From assembly GCA_052034865.1 (NCBI GenBank), contig JBPOIC010000053.1, positions 1 to 25,954 of the forward strand: DNA of 25,954 bases, in the 5' to 3' direction. Positions within the stretch are counted from its first letter, which is position 1; each line of letters starts with the position of its first letter. Position numbers and translations under genes: made by a program. The notes beneath the pieces were generated by a model. That model was not told where the DNA came from and made no database searches. It saw nothing but the letters and a program-made list of their open reading frames with translations. Origin of the DNA: JBPOIC01 sp052034865. GTDB lineage: Bacteria > UBA10199 > JADFYH01. Below, piece after piece: positions 25,274 to 25,954 of this stretch.

Positions 25274-25290
25274 GAGAGGAAGGGCTCTCC
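25273..25290 (+). other. Small hairpin at the ABC-F stop codon
   Basis: GGAGAG (25273-25278) pairs with CTCTCC (25285-25290) around a 6-base loop. No T tract follows, so it is not a convincing terminator. The 117-bp leader of the next gene also contains ATGAAG (25297-25302) pairing with CTTCAT (25311-25316). Confidence 0.3.
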
Positions 25291-25407
25291 CGCAAAATGA
25301 AGAAGTCCAACTTCATGAAAAAAGTTGATCTTCTTTTAAAAAAAACATTAAAGCAGCCCAGAAATTCCGTTTCCGGATTTTTCTCAAATTCAAAAAAAGG
25401 AGATTGT

Positions 25408-25755
25408 ATGAAAAAAGCGATTTTAGGGGCAGTAACCCTTGCCTTTATTGCCACCAGTTTTTCTGCCAGTGCTGCGGATGCAACAGCTGGGAAAGAAAAG
25501 TTCAACACCTACTGTGCCGCCTGTCACGGTGTGAGTGGAAAAGGAGACGGCGCAGCGTCCGCTGCGTTAAATCCAAAACCCCGTAACTTTACCGACCAGG
25601 CCTACATGAGTAAGAAGACCGATACGGATTTAACTAAGGTCATTAAAGGAGGAGGCGCTGCTGCTGGTCTCTCAACCTCCATGCCCCCTTGGGGTTCAAG
25701 TTTGAGCGATGCGGATATAGCTAATGTCGTCGCCCACATTCGCACCTTAAAGTAA
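25408..25755 (+). CDS. Small periplasmic monohaem cytochrome c (class I)
   Basis: A 115-residue protein. The ATG at 25408 follows AAGGAGA at a suitable distance and starts a clean Sec signal peptide (about residues 1-22, ending SASA). The mature part is a short class I cytochrome c: GKEKFNTYCAACHG with the haem site, the NPKPRNFTD stretch common in cytochrome c family III-like proteins, a Met ligand in STSMPPWG, and the C-terminal helix LSDADIANVVAHIRTL. In contrast to the monohaem cytochrome at 1193, the His/Met ligands look standard, implying a higher potential. It would serve as a soluble electron carrier to an oxidase, peroxidase or reductase. It has its own leader and strong terminator and looks monocistronic. 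Sequence in the same frame upstream of 25408 lacks a signal peptide logic and is rejected as N-terminus. Confidence 0.94.
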   Translation: MKKAILGAVTLAFIATSFSASAADATAGKEKFNTYCAACHGVSGKGDGAASAALNPKPRNFTDQAYMSKKTDTDLTKVIKGGGAAAGLSTSMPPWGSSLSDADIANVVAHIRTLK

Positions 25756-25778
25756 AAATTGATTTTAAAGTTACAAAC

Positions 25779-25817
25779 AAAAAAGGGAAAACCCGTTTGG
25801 GTTTTCCCTTTTTTTAT
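25779..25817. terminator. Strong bidirectional intrinsic terminator
   Basis: AAAAGGGAAAACCC (25781-25794) pairs perfectly with GGGTTTTCCCTTTT (25799-25812) around a GTTT loop, with a T run to the right and an A run to the left. It terminates the cytochrome on the plus strand and the tRNA transcript arriving on the minus strand. Confidence 0.92.
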
Positions 25818-25822
25818 GGCAA

Positions 25823-25896
25823 CGGAGCCGACGAGACTCGAACTCGCGACCTCCCGCGTGACCGGCGGGCGGGCTAACCAACTGAACTACGGCTCC
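25823..25896 (-). tRNA. tRNA-Asp (anticodon GTC), with atypical positions
   Basis: Read on the minus strand: a perfect 7-bp acceptor (GGAGCCG with CGGCTCC), D-arm GTTC-AGTTGGTTA-GCCC, anticodon arm CCCGC-CGGTCAC-GCGGG, variable AGGTC, and T-arm GCGAG-TTCGAGT-CTCGT; the discriminator is G73 and CCA is not encoded. The Asp identity bases G10, G34, U35, C36, C38 and G73 are all present. Two features are abnormal: position 33, nearly always U, is G, and the D-stem has two mismatches (U11-C24, U12-C23). It may be a divergent or decayed gene, or contain sequence errors. A weak promoter (CTGACC 25937-25932, 17 bp, TAAAGA 25914-25909) lies upstream on the same strand. Confidence 0.85.
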
Positions 25897-25954
25897 ACAC
25901 ACTCATCGTCTTTAGCTTTCCTGCTGAGTAAGGTCAGCCCACGTGGGTACGTCC
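25897..25954 (-). promoter_or_regulatory. Presumed tRNA promoter region and window edge
   Basis: Apart from the weak promoter match CTGACC-N17-TAAAGA on the minus strand, this stretch shows only a perfect 10-bp palindrome, CCCACGTGGG (25938-25947). No gene is visible before the window ends. Confidence 0.25.

Noticed and set aside
25297..25407. N-terminal extension of the terminal cytochrome c
   Set aside because: The ATG at 25408 has AAGGAGA upstream and begins a standard signal peptide; 37 extra residues would spoil export.
25938..25947. Palindrome CCCACGTGGG as an operator
   Set aside because: A single 10-bp palindrome at the window edge with no nearby gene start on this side; not enough support.
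1..25954. CRISPR arrays, insertion sequences or phage genes
   Set aside because: No regularly spaced direct repeats, transposase motifs, or phage structural genes were seen on either strand.

Overview
This window looks like chromosome of a Gram-negative, respiratory, cytochrome-rich bacterium. It encodes outer-membrane lipoproteins, a predicted beta-barrel, Tat and Sec signals, many CxxCH haem sites and a periplasmic Cu/Zn superoxide dismutase. Base composition is moderate. The gene style (NrfD modules with multihaem cytochromes, and one giant alpha-helical protein) suggests a deltaproteobacteria-like lineage (Desulfobacterota, Bdellovibrionota or Myxococcota in the broad sense). That placement is inference, because no 16S rRNA or other phylogenetic marker was assessed.

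Left part (1-9672): the 5' end of an ABC-transporter ATPase on the minus strand, then a divergent Crp/Fnr-family regulator, then a plus-strand electron-transfer cluster. The cluster encodes a small monohaem cytochrome, a tetrahaem cytochrome, a Tat-exported NrfC/DsrO-type iron-sulfur protein, an unusual fusion of a 10-TM NrfD quinol-oxidoreductase anchor to an outer-membrane beta-barrel, a nine-haem periplasmic cytochrome, and an octahaem lipoprotein with Ig/PKD-like N-terminal domains. Start/stop overlaps couple the central genes. Together they read as a complete route from the inner-membrane quinol pool, across the periplasm, through an outer-membrane pore to the cell surface, i.e. a candidate extracellular electron-transfer conduit. 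An FNR-like site sits at the class II position relative to a -10 box upstream of the first cytochrome, suggesting control by the adjacent regulator.

Middle (9673-11730): two minus-strand genes, an unrecognised lipoprotein and sodC, each followed by an intrinsic terminator.

Right-centre (11871-23330): one 3,819-codon gene. Its first ~1,650 residues are mostly helical with a few hydrophobic stretches. The C-terminal half carries three PPM/PP2C-like phosphatase modules that keep the acidic metal-ligand positions but share a DG-to-DE change and an insertion before the final DN motif. Two further module types, each present twice, lie between them. I do not recognise this protein as a described family.

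Right end (23331-25954): a YheS-like ABC-F ATPase whose promoter is so close to its ATG that the mRNA may be leaderless, a small monohaem class I cytochrome c with a strong terminator, and a minus-strand tRNA-Asp(GTC) that keeps the Asp identity bases but has G instead of U at position 33 and a mispaired D-stem. No CRISPR array, insertion sequence or phage gene was seen.
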